64,000 nt of DNA, taken from NCBI GenBank assembly GCA_021776515.1, contig JAJFFS010000008.1, forward strand, positions 1 through 64,000, written 5' to 3'. Within the stretch, counting starts at the first letter, position 1; the number at the start of each line of letters is the position of its first letter. Source of the DNA: Robiginitomaculum sp. GTDB taxonomy: Bacteria > Pseudomonadota > Alphaproteobacteria > Caulobacterales > Maricaulaceae. The position numbers and the translations under genes are program-made. The notes beneath the pieces were generated by a model, which did not search any database, had not been told where the DNA came from, and was given only the letters and a program-made list of their open reading frames with translations. Below are positions 1 to 9,961 of the stretch, one piece after another.

Positions 1-3000
1 GCCCGGCCCAGTGCGTCATAAGAATAGCTTAAAGTTGCCATGGCCGCGCAGGCGCCCTGACAAGCGCTATAGCTGAGCGTGCTCAGTAAATTGTCATTGT
101 CATAGACGTAAGCCTGCTCATAGCTGGTCACACTACCCGCAGTTGGCGTGCGGGTCGCCTCGTGCTGCGCTACCCGGCCCAGAGCGTCATAGCTGAGCGC
201 AATAGCCTCGGTGAGCCCGCCAGAGGTTTTGGAGGAAGAAAGCGCCATGCCCGAAGCGTTATAGCCAAAGCTCTGCGATGCGCCGGGGAAGGTTTTGGAT
301 AAAATACGGCCGTAAGTGTCATAGGTGCTGCTGATAATCTCGCCATTGCGCCGCCTGTGGCTCAGCTGATTACCATCCTTATCATAAGTGAAACTCTCTG
401 ATGAGCCACCCGGGAAGGTGATCGAGCTGACCCGACCAAAGGCGTCATAGGCCCAATTGGTATCGTAGCTGGAATTATCACCCGCCACACCCAAATTGCC
501 GAAGATGCCCTTGGCCTGACGCAAGCGCGTGCGCTCACCCGGCAGGGTAAAGCTGCTCTCATGGCGCTGGATGGCATTAGCTGTTCCAGCACCGGTTATC
601 TCGCCCACAATATCGCCGCGAAGATTATACATCACCTCACTCATCTGACCGGCACCATCTGTGGTGCGTAACAGCCGTCCGGCCGGCGTATAGGTAAAGC
701 TCTGCACATCGCCCGAAGGATCGGTGATCGAGCTGGCCCGGCCATTGGTGCCATAGGCCACCGAGGTGCTGTACCAGTTGGCCGCATTGGTGATGACCGG
801 CGCGGCAATGCCTTCCTTGCCCTCCCGTATCGAGGCCAGCCGTCCATTGGTGTCATAGGTAAAGGCAGAGGTGGTTTTTGCACTGGCGTTTTGCGCCCCG
901 TTGACCGTGCTGGTAATACGCCGGGCGTCGTCATAAATAGCGCTGGTGATGCGCCCCGCCGGTGAGGTGATTTGGGTCAGATCACCCGCAGGCGACCAGG
1001 TAAAGTTACTGGTCTGGCTGAGCGCGCCGGAACTGACGGTTTTGGTAGTTGGCAAGCCTTTGACATAACCGCCAAAGGTCGTGGTCCGGGTGGCACCGGC
1101 ACCGCCAGATTGCAGCGCGCCCAGAGCTTCAGTTTGTGTGAGCATCAACCCGAAGGCGTCATAGGTATAGGTGGTGGTTTGCGGGCCGGTGGTTTGCGAG
1201 GTGAGACCATTGGAGAAATAGCTAAAATTCTGCACCGCCCCGCCCGGGCTGGTGGTTCTCGTCGGTTGCAGGGGATAGGTGGCGTTGGCGTATTGAGTGC
1301 TGGTGATCAGTGCGCTGCCCGCAGGGGAAAGACAGGTGGAAGAAACATCCCCCGCCGCGTGCTGCGCCGCGCAAACCTGCGCGCCGTTGGCATCATAGGC
1401 AAAGGTGGAGCGGCGGGAAAAGGCATTGGCATTGGTCGCCAGAGCGTCCTCGTGCACCTGCCGGGTCTCAATCACGCGCCCAATATCATCATGATCGTTG
1501 ATAGTCAGCCAGCCCAACGCATCACGGGTGCGTACAGACCTGCCGAATTCGTTAAAATATTCCGTAAAGCCGCCAACATCACCGGCCTGCTGTATTGGAT
1601 CACGGCTTTCACCACGCACACCTTCGGCGATATAGTATTCCTGCTTGTCGCCGTTTTTGTTGGTGACGCTCTCAACCCGGCCATGGTCGTTATATTTTAT
1701 GTTGAGGTGCGCGGTATTATCATTAGCCGGATCGCCATCAGCAAGAAAAACCCGGGTCAGCAATGGGCTTAAAAGTGTGCCGCCAACCAGGCCGGTTGAC
1801 ACCCCACCAATCCCGCGCAACACAGGTTGGAAGTAATGATCTGGGTCTTCATATTCATAGGTATGCGTATTATTCTCAAGACCGTTGACAGAGCGCAAAA
1901 GCTTGGCGTTTTTATCGTTACTTATTTGACGGTCATCTAGATAGGCCAAGGTTTCATAGCTGAAACTGACACTGTGGTTGTAGTTATCAGAAACCGCGGT
2001 CACGCCCATGCCTGCCGCACTCTCGGTCACCTCTAAGTTTATTATCCGTCCAAGTGAATTACTTACGCCTATTAGCGATCCGGGAACATCATAATTGAAC
2101 GTAACGTCTATTCCTGTTGGGAAATGCCAAAGAGTAGGCTTGAATCGCCCAACACCTTTACCAAGGTCAGCAGGGAAGCTACCTGGATTAAGAGCCGAGA
2201 ACCAATTGATCTCGCGATTGTAATCCGGGGCCGGGCCGAATATAAAATCGATTGTGGATCGATCACCAAGGGTATAAGTAAAACTTACATCTTTATAACG
2301 ATAACCCTTTTGAACCGAAGTCCAAAACCCATCGCATATGATTGTTGTCTCTAAACCACATATATTAAGGTGGAATGTAGCATTTGTACTAAGGCCCGCC
2401 ACCTCTGTTCTTACCAGTTCCGGCTCATTGGTTTGAACTAAACTGCTAACAGAGCCCGCAGGTGTCAAATAGATGCCATTAGGGCCTCTAAAGAACCGTT
2501 CACTCTGATTGCCCCGGTGAACGGTGACAACGTTATTAAACGTCGACTGGCTCCACCAGTTTTGAACAATGGCATTGACCAACATATGCTCAATGCTGAT
2601 GGTAGGCGGGCTTGCAATACCATGCATAATCGCAAATGCGGCCAGGGTGCGTGCAGCGTGCACAGCTTCTCCATTTCCGTAAACAATGCCACCATCTGAA
2701 GAATAATCTAGCCGTATATCATAGGTATGTGTCCAACCCAGACCTAATGGCCCCTCTCGTCCTTTGGAAGCTGTGGAATAGGTGCGTTGAAATGATAAAG
2801 CATTAGGGAACTCATCATTACCTACCACTAAATCAGGTGGAGGGGTCATGATCATCTCGCCGCTGTCAAGCGCGACATCAAACGATCCTGCAAAACTCTC
2901 AAACTGGTCCTCTAAAAATTCTCCATCTATTGATGGCAATTGCATCGCATCCAAAGTTGGAGCACCGCCACCTTTAAAATTTCCCAGACCCAAGCTATCA

Positions 3001-5261
3001 AACTGTAAAAGGTGTGCGATTTCGCCGCTGGTTTCATTTATGGAAATTATCGCTCGCCCAAGGAAATGACGATCTTCCCCGCGTCTCCACGGTTTTTCCA
3101 AAGGACCGAGAACCCTTTGAGAAGGAAAAACAAGGGTGAACCCTTCATTCACTAACGTTTGCGCATTATTGGGCATTGCGTCTGATTGTCCTCGTGCAGC
3201 CAAAGTGCTGGCTACAGAAGCATAATTTGCAGCATCTACTTTATAAAAACCTTCATTGATATTAGCCCATTGGCCAGGAGCAACGGTATTATCATTGAAC
3301 CAGTTATAATCTGCAGCAACCGCTATAGCATCGGGCTGCTCCATGTTCTGTAAAGCGACACCTGCCTCAAGCGCATTAAGCGTACCACCCAAGGCGTGAA
3401 GAAATTTTCTGGTTGCTGCAACCTCCTCAGCTTGCGTTCCTGTCGTTTTTGAAAAACTCCAACTCGATTCAATATCAAGAAAAACCTGCTCTTCACGGAC
3501 TGTATTATTCGGCCAGATATTAAATCTGGATGTCACAACCCCTAAGGAATGGTGATGGGTAGAGACACCTTGCAACATTCGGGCATGAACATCCATGGCT
3601 GACTGTGTCTGTGCTAAATAGCTCGCCCCCAACACCACCTTACCCGTATGCTTGGTCGCTATCAGACTTTCTTGGCCCAGTGGTGGCCCGCATACGTCAA
3701 TATTAAGAACGCAGCCGCCATCTGGATCCCCGTCACCGTCCGTATCGTGATACGCGCGGGGATTAAAATCGTCGAGCGGTAATTTACGGCTTAATTCATT
3801 GGAATAGTCAGGTGCCACAGCACCCACTGAGATAACAATTGCAACCGCCCCATTGAGATCGGCTTGCGTACCGCTCAATTGATCCATAAAAGCGCCAGCA
3901 TCAGCTGCGTAAGGGTGGTTAACAGTTAAGGCAATAGCTGCAAAAGGAAAATTCCAAAGCTTGTAACTTTCAGACGAGACTTCGCCCAGTATTTGATTAT
4001 CTAACATTAACTGGATTTTTCCAGAGGCCGCCAGCGCAGGAACATCAACACCAGAATGAATTGGGATGCCATGCGTAAGTGAAAGTCGCCGCCCAGCAAG
4101 CTTCTCACTCGATAATTGCACCAAAACAGTATCGGCCGTTTGTGGAGGAGGGCCTATAAAAAAATCGGGGCTTGTGATGTTGATCGTTATTTGCGTTCTA
4201 AACGGACCCGGTATTTCTCCTGCCCATGTTGCCAAAACACTAGCTTGATGAGAATTGCTTGTTTGACGGACTGGCTCTTTACCGCTGATTCTGATCAGTC
4301 GTTTTCCACCTACAATGCTCTCAATTGTATTCTCTCTATAATTAGCCTTAAAATGGCTTGAAAGAGATTGTGCATAGCCGTTTATGCTAGCCTCAATGCC
4401 ATCGCCATTTACATGATGTACAAAAGAAGAGGTCAGCCCTGAAGGCGCTGCGGCAGAAATGATATTGGAAGCAGAGCCGCCCATCACAGTCGTGAGATTG
4501 AGTGACCCATCGTGTATTGCACCCGTAATTACGGTGTGTTGTTTGAATGCAGGGTCAAACTGGTAGAAAATACCATTAATTTTTGCTTTAACCCAAACAT
4601 GAGCAATGGTGATATTTGTAAAGTTAAGACCTGACCCGGTTACTGAAACTGGAACACCGCCATTTGCAAATATTCTCTCTGCTGCCTCTCCAGTTAACGC
4701 TGAAACACCCAGCCAGCTTTCAAGTTCAACCTTACTGACCGTTATGCTGCCATAAACATATTCAGCCGTAATATTACTTGCCCTTAATAGCTCTACCATC
4801 AAGTGAGATTGATCGAAGGCTGTACCGGATTTATGAACAATCGACCCATATGCCCCTTTTTTGAGACCAAATAGAGGTTCATATTCTATGCCATCATGCA
4901 CAAACGCGTAAATTTCATCAGGATCATTATGTAGGTTTTTCGCCAAATCGTTGATGCGCACTGGGCGGGAAATATCGATTGAGGGACTAGAAACGCCTTG
5001 TGCTTGATAATAAGCCCATGCTGATGCTGGCGTAACGGCGGGTGCCACACCAAGACGATTCGATTGATAGTCTGGTGGTGTTTGCGCTTCTATATTTGTT
5101 GCTATTCCAGCCAGAAAAAACAAAACCATAAACACATGGGCGGTGTGGGGTACGATTTTTCCCACAGATGTTGAGAGTGACGTCGGCAACCCGGTCTTGC
5201 GGTTCTGCTGTGTTTTATGATCCACTTTTCTTCCCAAGCTATATTTTAAGATTCTGACCAT
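1..5261 (-). CDS. Large secreted RHS/YD-repeat protein, partial (C-terminus beyond window edge): signal peptide, transglutaminase-like domain, EF-hand-like D-rich loop, DUF6531-like region, YD repeats
   Basis: Own reverse-strand translation is open from about 5261 to base 1 (frame checked near 5225, 2579 and 5). Motifs: FMVLFFLAGIATNIEAQ, DEIYAFVHDGIEYEPLFGLKKGAYGSIVHKSGTAFDQSHLMVELLRASNI, HDTDGDGDPDGG, PPDLVVGNDEFPNALSFQRTYSTASKGREGPLGLGWTHTYDIRL, and repeated YDxxGRxxSxT units such as YDTYGRILSKTFPG and YDALGRVAQHEATRT. Start uncertain: GTG 5225 with GGAAG upstream, ATG 5261, ATG 5285 or ATG 5315. Confidence 0.88.
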   Translation of the reverse strand, partial: MVRILKYSLGRKVDHKTQQNRKTGLPTSLSTSVGKIVPHTAHVFMVLFFLAGIATNIEAQTPPDYQSNRLGVAPAVTPASAWAYYQAQGVSSPSIDISRPVRINDLAKNLHNDPDEIYAFVHDGIEYEPLFGLKKGAYGSIVHKSGTAFDQSHLMVELLRASNITAEYVYGSITVSKVELESWLGVSALTGEAAERIFANGGVPVSVTGSGLNFTNITIAHVWVKAKINGIFYQFDPAFKQHTVITGAIHDGSLNLTTVMGGSASNIISAAAPSGLTSSFVHHVNGDGIEASINGYAQSLSSHFKANYRENTIESIVGGKRLIRISGKEPVRQTSNSHQASVLATWAGEIPGPFRTQITINITSPDFFIGPPPQTADTVLVQLSSEKLAGRRLSLTHGIPIHSGVDVPALAASGKIQLMLDNQILGEVSSESYKLWNFPFAAIALTVNHPYAADAGAFMDQLSGTQADLNGAVAIVISVGAVAPDYSNELSRKLPLDDFNPRAYHDTDGDGDPDGGCVLNIDVCGPPLGQESLIATKHTGKVVLGASYLAQTQSAMDVHARMLQGVSTHHHSLGVVTSRFNIWPNNTVREEQVFLDIESSWSFSKTTGTQAEEVAATRKFLHALGGTLNALEAGVALQNMEQPDAIAVAADYNWFNDNTVAPGQWANINEGFYKVDAANYASVASTLAARGQSDAMPNNAQTLVNEGFTLVFPSQRVLGPLEKPWRRGEDRHFLGRAIISINETSGEIAHLLQFDSLGLGNFKGGGAPTLDAMQLPSIDGEFLEDQFESFAGSFDVALDSGEMIMTPPPDLVVGNDEFPNALSFQRTYSTASKGREGPLGLGWTHTYDIRLDYSSDGGIVYGNGEAVHAARTLAAFAIMHGIASPPTISIEHMLVNAIVQNWWSQSTFNNVVTVHRGNQSERFFRGPNGIYLTPAGSVSSLVQTNEPELVRTEVAGLSTNATFHLNICGLETTIICDGFWTSVQKGYRYKDVSFTYTLGDRSTIDFIFGPAPDYNREINWFSALNPGSFPADLGKGVGRFKPTLWHFPTGIDVTFNYDVPGSLIGVSNSLGRIINLEVTESAAGMGVTAVSDNYNHSVSFSYETLAYLDDRQISNDKNAKLLRSVNGLENNTHTYEYEDPDHYFQPVLRGIGGVSTGLVGGTLLSPLLTRVFLADGDPANDNTAHLNIKYNDHGRVESVTNKNGDKQEYYIAEGVRGESRDPIQQAGDVGGFTEYFNEFGRSVRTRDALGWLTINDHDDIGRVIETRQVHEDALATNANAFSRRSTFAYDANGAQVCAAQHAAGDVSSTCLSPAGSALITSTQYANATYPLQPTRTTSPGGAVQNFSYFSNGLTSQTTGPQTTTYTYDAFGLMLTQTEALGALQSGGAGATRTTTFGGYVKGLPTTKTVSSGALSQTSNFTWSPAGDLTQITSPAGRITSAIYDDARRITSTVNGAQNASAKTTSAFTYDTNGRLASIREGKEGIAAPVITNAANWYSTSVAYGTNGRASSITDPSGDVQSFTYTPAGRLLRTTDGAGQMSEVMYNLRGDIVGEITGAGTANAIQRHESSFTLPGERTRLRQAKGIFGNLGVAGDNSSYDTNWAYDAFGRVSSITFPGGSSESFTYDKDGNQLSHRRRNGEIISSTYDTYGRILSKTFPGASQSFGYNASGMALSSSKTSGGLTEAIALSYDALGRVAQHEATRTPTAGSVTSYEQAYVYDNDNLLSTLSYSACQGACAAMATLSYSYDALGR

Positions 5262-5347
5262 CTGGTGAATTACGTCCAAATCCATCACTTGGTGTCCCTT
5301 TATCTTCGCTTCCATTGAACCATTGAGAGATAATTTGATACCATTGA

Positions 5348-6478
5348 TCATTTATCTCCCCCCGGCTTTTTCCCACGGTTTTTCTTTCTGCGTTCTGCTG
5401 CCTCTGGACCGTATTGAGCTTCAAAAACTTTCAAATACGGCGGGACTTCTCTTTTGCGCTTGCCTGAAGTTTTGCTCCCTGATTGGGGCCCGCTTTTTTG
5501 AGACGGATCATTTGAATTAAGAGAGAAAAATAGACCCGTCGGTGAAGGAAGATAAATGAGCACACTTCCCGACATAGTACCGCAGTTGCCATCGGTAAGG
5601 GTGAAATTCAGAAGCTCAGAGGATTCAGTGATTACCGCATTCGGTATATAACGAATATGTGGCAGTGGGTTGTTATTGATAATTTCTGCAGTTCCAGAAA
5701 GCGCACCAGAAACTGAGATGAAGGTCATAACCTGACCTGCATCAGGGTCACTGGCAACATGGATGGCAGCAATTGGCAAAGCCCACCAACCATCTGGATA
5801 AATATAGGCCTGTCCAGTTGGAGTTGGAACCGTGTTCGACGAGGCCTGCACATTAACCGTAACACTGCCGTCCACAGTATAATTGTTGTCTGTAATGGTA
5901 TAGTTTATAGGGTCAGAGGCCACCGTACAGCCTGCCGTAAAGACTATTTTATCTCCAGTAACATTAGCGGCATTGCCAGCAGCGGCATCAACGTTAGAAA
6001 CGCCTGCTACAGACAAGCTATCACCAACATCTGGATCACTTGCACCATTTAAAACAAGAAGATCAACACTGCCCTGTTGAATAACCGTCTTTGTAAAAGG
6101 CGGTCGTGGGATTGGAGGTTGATTGGGCGGCATTAGAGACACCACACTTAATTGGGTTCTGTTATCTTGCAGGTCATACTCAAACCCTAACTGGAATTCA
6201 CTGTCGTAAGTGGCTTTTTTCAATCGACCATGCTCGTCATACTCATAATCAGACGTAACGGGCTGTGCGAAAATTACAGATGGCGCACTCAACAAAACCG
6301 CGGCGCTCAGGATGGTACGAAACACTTTTCTGGGGTTAATAATTTTATTTCCCGGTGTTGTTTGAAATATGCGCCAGATGCGTGCCCAACTGGTAAATAA
6401 TACCGATAAAAAACCTATAATCATCCAGTAAAGCACCCCGCTTTCTTCGTTGTTTTCGTTATTTTCTATAAACCACAT
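5348..6478 (-). CDS. Secreted protein with one YD/RHS-like motif, tandem cadherin/Ig-like domains and a very basic C-terminal tail
   Basis: 376 aa. SAAVLLSAPSVIFAQ signal-like segment, DYEYDEHGRLKKATYDSEFQLGFEYDLQDNRTQL, PNQPP linker, SDPDVGDSLSV / SDPDAGQVMTF cadherin-like repeats, C-terminal KTSGKRKREV...ERRKKNRGKKPGGDK. The annotated start may be too far upstream. Confidence 0.7.
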   Translation of the reverse strand: MWFIENNENNEESGVLYWMIIGFLSVLFTSWARIWRIFQTTPGNKIINPRKVFRTILSAAVLLSAPSVIFAQPVTSDYEYDEHGRLKKATYDSEFQLGFEYDLQDNRTQLSVVSLMPPNQPPIPRPPFTKTVIQQGSVDLLVLNGASDPDVGDSLSVAGVSNVDAAAGNAANVTGDKIVFTAGCTVASDPINYTITDNNYTVDGSVTVNVQASSNTVPTPTGQAYIYPDGWWALPIAAIHVASDPDAGQVMTFISVSGALSGTAEIINNNPLPHIRYIPNAVITESSELLNFTLTDGNCGTMSGSVLIYLPSPTGLFFSLNSNDPSQKSGPQSGSKTSGKRKREVPPYLKVFEAQYGPEAAERRKKNRGKKPGGDK

Positions 6479-6603
6479 GCTTCATTAATCATTTTTTGCT
6501 GCATTGCAAGCATATATTATTTTTTTAATGAATTTATCAGTTAAAAGTTGTAAATACAAAAACAATATGATTAATAATTGCGCTCTATGTTGACTTTTTT
6601 CAC

Positions 6604-6615
6604 TAAACATGTTTA
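6604..6615. promoter_or_regulatory. Perfect 12-bp palindrome TAAACATGTTTA, candidate operator upstream of gspD
   Basis: Read directly in the AT-rich divergent intergenic region 6479-6673. Confidence 0.45.
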
Positions 6616-6636
6616 TTTTTACATGGTTGATTACGC

Positions 6637-6648
6637 TAAACGCGTTTA
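6637..6648. promoter_or_regulatory. Perfect 12-bp palindrome TAAACGCGTTTA, second candidate operator, 33 bp centre-to-centre from the first
   Basis: Shares the TAAAC-NN-GTTTA arms with 6604-6615; 25 bp upstream of the gspD ATG. Confidence 0.45.
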
Positions 6649-6673
6649 ATTTATTTAATTCGTTGATATTTAT

Positions 6674-8764
6674 ATGAAAACAGTTACGAAGTTCAATGTT
6701 GTGGCGCTATGTGCCCTTTGTGTAGCTTGTGCAAACGTGAGCCGCCCTGACAAAGTTCCGCTGTTCAATGATGGGGCGCAATCAACACAGCCTATAGGTG
6801 CCATTCAAAATTCTAAAAAAAACTACGCTCCCCCTATAGGGCAAACCAAAAATACAAAAAATAGAGATGCTGAATGGAGCGCGATCGGAGATGGCAATTT
6901 TGTTCGCAATCCTGGTGCTAAGAAGGCTGCAAGCACCGCTCAAAACCTGAAAGAACCAATAGATTTTACCTTTCGCGATGCAGATATTTCCTATGTTGTT
7001 GATTTTGTCATTGGTGAGCTTCTTAGCGCTGACTATGTGTTACCGCCTCAAGCGCAGGGCAAGGTTACGCTTAGTGCAAAAAGCCTAATAAATACGGATC
7101 AGGTCCTTTTTGTTCTCAACAGCGCGTTTGAACCACAGGGCTGGTTTCTTGATCAACAAGATAAATTATACGCTTTAAAGCGCACCAATGAGCAAAAGAG
7201 CGAAGCATTCTCCCCGGAGCTGATCAGCCCATCTTTGCAAAGCACGCCCGTTTCCGGTGCACTTGTTTTTTCTCCATGCTGTGCCGCAGCAACGCAGCTT
7301 GCCGAGTTGGTTCGCCCTTTTGCCGTTCAAGGTGTTTCGGTAAGCGTACAAAAAGACAGGGGGTTAATCTTTATTACTGGTGATCCGGTTCTTGCTGGCG
7401 CAACAGCTGATACCTTGAAAATGTTTGATGTTGACTGGTTTGATGCTGGTTCTGTTTCACTTATACCTCTTGAAAATGTCTCTCCTGAAACCTTGGTTCT
7501 TGAGATAAAACCGATCCTCGCCAAATCGGCACCTGATGTCGACGTTGCCGCCCTGCCAAGGCTTGATGCCGTGGTGTTGTTGTCTCCTCGAAAAAGGGGG
7601 TTGATGGCGGCCAAAACCTGGGTCAAACGTCTGGATCGTGCCATTTCAACGGGCACGAACGATATGTTGATCTATCAGACTCTCAATCGCTCCGCGAGCG
7701 AGCTTTCTGCTATAGTTTCTTCGACCAATTCTAACGATTCATTCTTGCAAAACGAGGTTGCAAACAATGTGAATTCGCCCGGAACTCACAATAGTCAAAT
7801 TGCAATTAGACGACAACGGGGCGTAGGGGTTGACGCTGGACAGCAGACACGAAGGAATGACTTTGGTCGCTCGTTTTCTATTTCTGTAGATGAATCACAG
7901 GATATAATTATTGCCCAGGGTCTGCCGGCAGAACTACAAAAGCTCCACGACCTTCTTAAATTACTGGATAAACCCCGCGCCCAAGTGTTGATTGAGGCTG
8001 TGATTTTGGAGGTTTCGCTAACGCAAAATGATTCACTGGGGATTCAATGGCAAGGACGTGAGGGGCAAGTTGATCTGCTATTTTCAAATAGCAAAAACGG
8101 GACAATTCAGCCACGAGCACCTGGAATTTCAGCCACCTATATCAATCAAGATATATCTGCCATTATTGATGCCTTGGCCTCTCAAAATGATATTGAGATT
8201 ATTTCCAGCCCGCGCCTAATCACCTTGAGTAATGAAACGGCACGTTTGCAAATTGGTGACCAGGTGCCGATTATATCACAAAGTGCGGTGAACGTTGCCA
8301 CTTCAAACGCCACACTGGTCAACACCATCAGCACCCGCGATACCGGGGTGCAGCTTAATGTAACGCCAAAGGTTCGTGCGGGTGGCGTGGTAGAACTTGC
8401 TGTCACCCAAGAAGTTAGCGATGTAATTCAAACGACAAGCTCAGGTATTGACTCACCAACCATTCGCCGACGCAGCTTTGAAAGCACGCTTATTGTGCCT
8501 GATGGACAATCGGTCGCGTTAGGTGGGTTGATGAGCTCAACCGTAAGTGTAAGCGATTCTGGTGTACCTTTTATCAAGGACATACCGCTCCTGGGAACCT
8601 TGTTCAAAAGCCAAAACACATCACGCTCACGAACCGAGTTGATTGTACTTTTACGCCCCACCATTTTACCAAACCCCGCCGAAGCGGTGTCGGCAACCAA
8701 TAGGCTTAAAGAGGCTTTACAGCGCCTTTCAGATCGGTTCGGAGTAAAAAATGAGAGTCATTGA
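6674..8764 (+). CDS. gspD: Type II secretion system secretin GspD (probable lipoprotein)
   Basis: 696 aa; N-terminal ALCALCVACAN; secretin core LIEAVILEVSLTQNDSLGIQWQ ... PSVALGGLMSSTVSVSDSGVPFIKDIPLLGTLFKSQ ... RTELIVLLRPTIL. Confidence 0.93.
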   Translation: MKTVTKFNVVALCALCVACANVSRPDKVPLFNDGAQSTQPIGAIQNSKKNYAPPIGQTKNTKNRDAEWSAIGDGNFVRNPGAKKAASTAQNLKEPIDFTFRDADISYVVDFVIGELLSADYVLPPQAQGKVTLSAKSLINTDQVLFVLNSAFEPQGWFLDQQDKLYALKRTNEQKSEAFSPELISPSLQSTPVSGALVFSPCCAAATQLAELVRPFAVQGVSVSVQKDRGLIFITGDPVLAGATADTLKMFDVDWFDAGSVSLIPLENVSPETLVLEIKPILAKSAPDVDVAALPRLDAVVLLSPRKRGLMAAKTWVKRLDRAISTGTNDMLIYQTLNRSASELSAIVSSTNSNDSFLQNEVANNVNSPGTHNSQIAIRRQRGVGVDAGQQTRRNDFGRSFSISVDESQDIIIAQGLPAELQKLHDLLKLLDKPRAQVLIEAVILEVSLTQNDSLGIQWQGREGQVDLLFSNSKNGTIQPRAPGISATYINQDISAIIDALASQNDIEIISSPRLITLSNETARLQIGDQVPIISQSAVNVATSNATLVNTISTRDTGVQLNVTPKVRAGGVVELAVTQEVSDVIQTTSSGIDSPTIRRRSFESTLIVPDGQSVALGGLMSSTVSVSDSGVPFIKDIPLLGTLFKSQNTSRSRTELIVLLRPTILPNPAEAVSATNRLKEALQRLSDRFGVKNESH

Positions 8765-9485
8765 CCCCTCTGGCACAAGAGATGGCTATGCCCTTGTAGC
8801 AACTTTGGTAACAATGGTTATCATCAGCTCTGCCGCCGCCGCAATCCTCACAATGAGTATGGCTGCCTATAGACGTGGTGCCATTGAGGTTGAGTGGGCT
8901 CGCCAGGAAAGCGCGCTGGAGGCTTCGATTGTTTGGGCCTCCAACGAGCTTGCTGCTGCCCCCGAATTGCGTGCCAAAGAACACTTTGTCGACAAAGCCA
9001 TGGCTACACTCCATTTTAATGGTTATGCCATGAACGTTGTTGTTCGCTCCGAAGAAGCAAAACTGGATATCAATGAGGCAGACCCCGTGCTGATAGAAAC
9101 CATCCTTACTAATATTGTTACACCGGCAGAAGCGCCCAATATTCAGAGCAAACTAGACGAGGTCAGCATCACACCCTTACGTTTACTCGACGATCTATGG
9201 CTAGGCACCAGTTTTTCGCAAAACACAAAAGCTTGCTTGCGTAACAGATTCACCGTTTTTAATGGGCAAATTGAAGGAGCCGGATATGCCCCGCCCACCC
9301 CTATTGGCAGAAATGTGACAGCGGGCAGGGTTTTCGATCTAATGGCATACATTAATGACAGCGATCAGCGCGGAGCACGGGTTACTATTTTAATAACCGG
9401 TGATGAGGGTGATCCGTATTGGACAATGGACTGGCGGTGGATTGCAACAAAAAAAATGGAAGATTGTGATGTTGATGAAATTTAG
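8751..9485 (+). CDS. gspK: T2SS minor pseudopilin GspK-like
   Basis: N-terminal DGYALVATLVTMVIISSAAAAIL without E5 (as expected for GspK) and the GspK-type EEAKLDINEADPVLIETIL segment; overlaps gspD. Confidence 0.8.
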   Translation: MRVIDPSGTRDGYALVATLVTMVIISSAAAAILTMSMAAYRRGAIEVEWARQESALEASIVWASNELAAAPELRAKEHFVDKAMATLHFNGYAMNVVVRSEEAKLDINEADPVLIETILTNIVTPAEAPNIQSKLDEVSITPLRLLDDLWLGTSFSQNTKACLRNRFTVFNGQIEGAGYAPPTPIGRNVTAGRVFDLMAYINDSDQRGARVTILITGDEGDPYWTMDWRWIATKKMEDCDVDEI

Positions 9486-9957
9486 AACGAGGGTTCAGGC
9501 CAGAAAGATGAAGCCTAATGCCGGGTATACGCTGACAGAGCTTGTTGTTGTCATTGTTGTTCTGGGCCTGGTTGCAGCCGCCGTAACACCACAGATCATA
9601 GGGCGGTTCAGACGCTCAAAATCACAATCCGCCATGTTACAAATGCAAACCATTGGTGCCGCCGTGGATATGTTTTACGTGGATATGGGGCGCTATCCCA
9701 CCGAAGCTGAGGGCATAAATGCTCTGTGGGTTGCGCCAACGGCGGATGTTGGTGGCAATGCTTGGACTGGCCCTTATGTAAGAGAGCAAAGCACCCTTAG
9801 CGACCCCTGGAACGTTGAATTTATCTATATTCCACCAGACTCTGTCTTAAGCAGCTACCAACTGAAAACCCTTGGCGTCGACAAAGCCGATGGCGGCACC
9901 GCAGATGCCACCGATCTGGTGTTTCCCATCACCGGACCATCAACGACAGGAGGGTGA
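9475..9957 (+). CDS. gspG: T2SS major pseudopilin GspG
   Basis: Prepilin motif AG^YTLTELVVVIVVLGLVAAAVTPQIIGRF, then DMFYVDMGRYPTEAEGINALW and WTGPYV...DPWNVEFIY. ORF-track start 9400 is too far upstream. Confidence 0.93.
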   Translation: MKFRTRVQARKMKPNAGYTLTELVVVIVVLGLVAAAVTPQIIGRFRRSKSQSAMLQMQTIGAAVDMFYVDMGRYPTEAEGINALWVAPTADVGGNAWTGPYVREQSTLSDPWNVEFIYIPPDSVLSSYQLKTLGVDKADGGTADATDLVFPITGPSTTGG

Positions 9958-9961
9958 AACG

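Noticed and set aside
972-1772. 266-aa plus-strand ORF and other small ORFs within 1-5 kb
   Set aside because: Lie antisense to the continuous RHS reading frame, which is strongly supported by YD motifs.
1-2000. DNA repeats in the RHS region as a possible CRISPR or satellite
   Set aside because: They are degenerate coding repeats (YD motifs), not regular direct repeats with spacers; no CRISPR array seen anywhere in the window.
5239-5424. 61-aa minus-strand ORF between the 376-aa protein and the RHS gene
   Set aside because: Overlaps the RHS start in another frame, no domain or convincing RBS; more likely spurious.
9872-9961. ORF-track N-terminal extension MASTKPMAAPQ... of the RHS tip protein
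   Set aside because: Overlaps gspG out of frame; the good SD plus ATG at 9962 gives a clean signal peptide.
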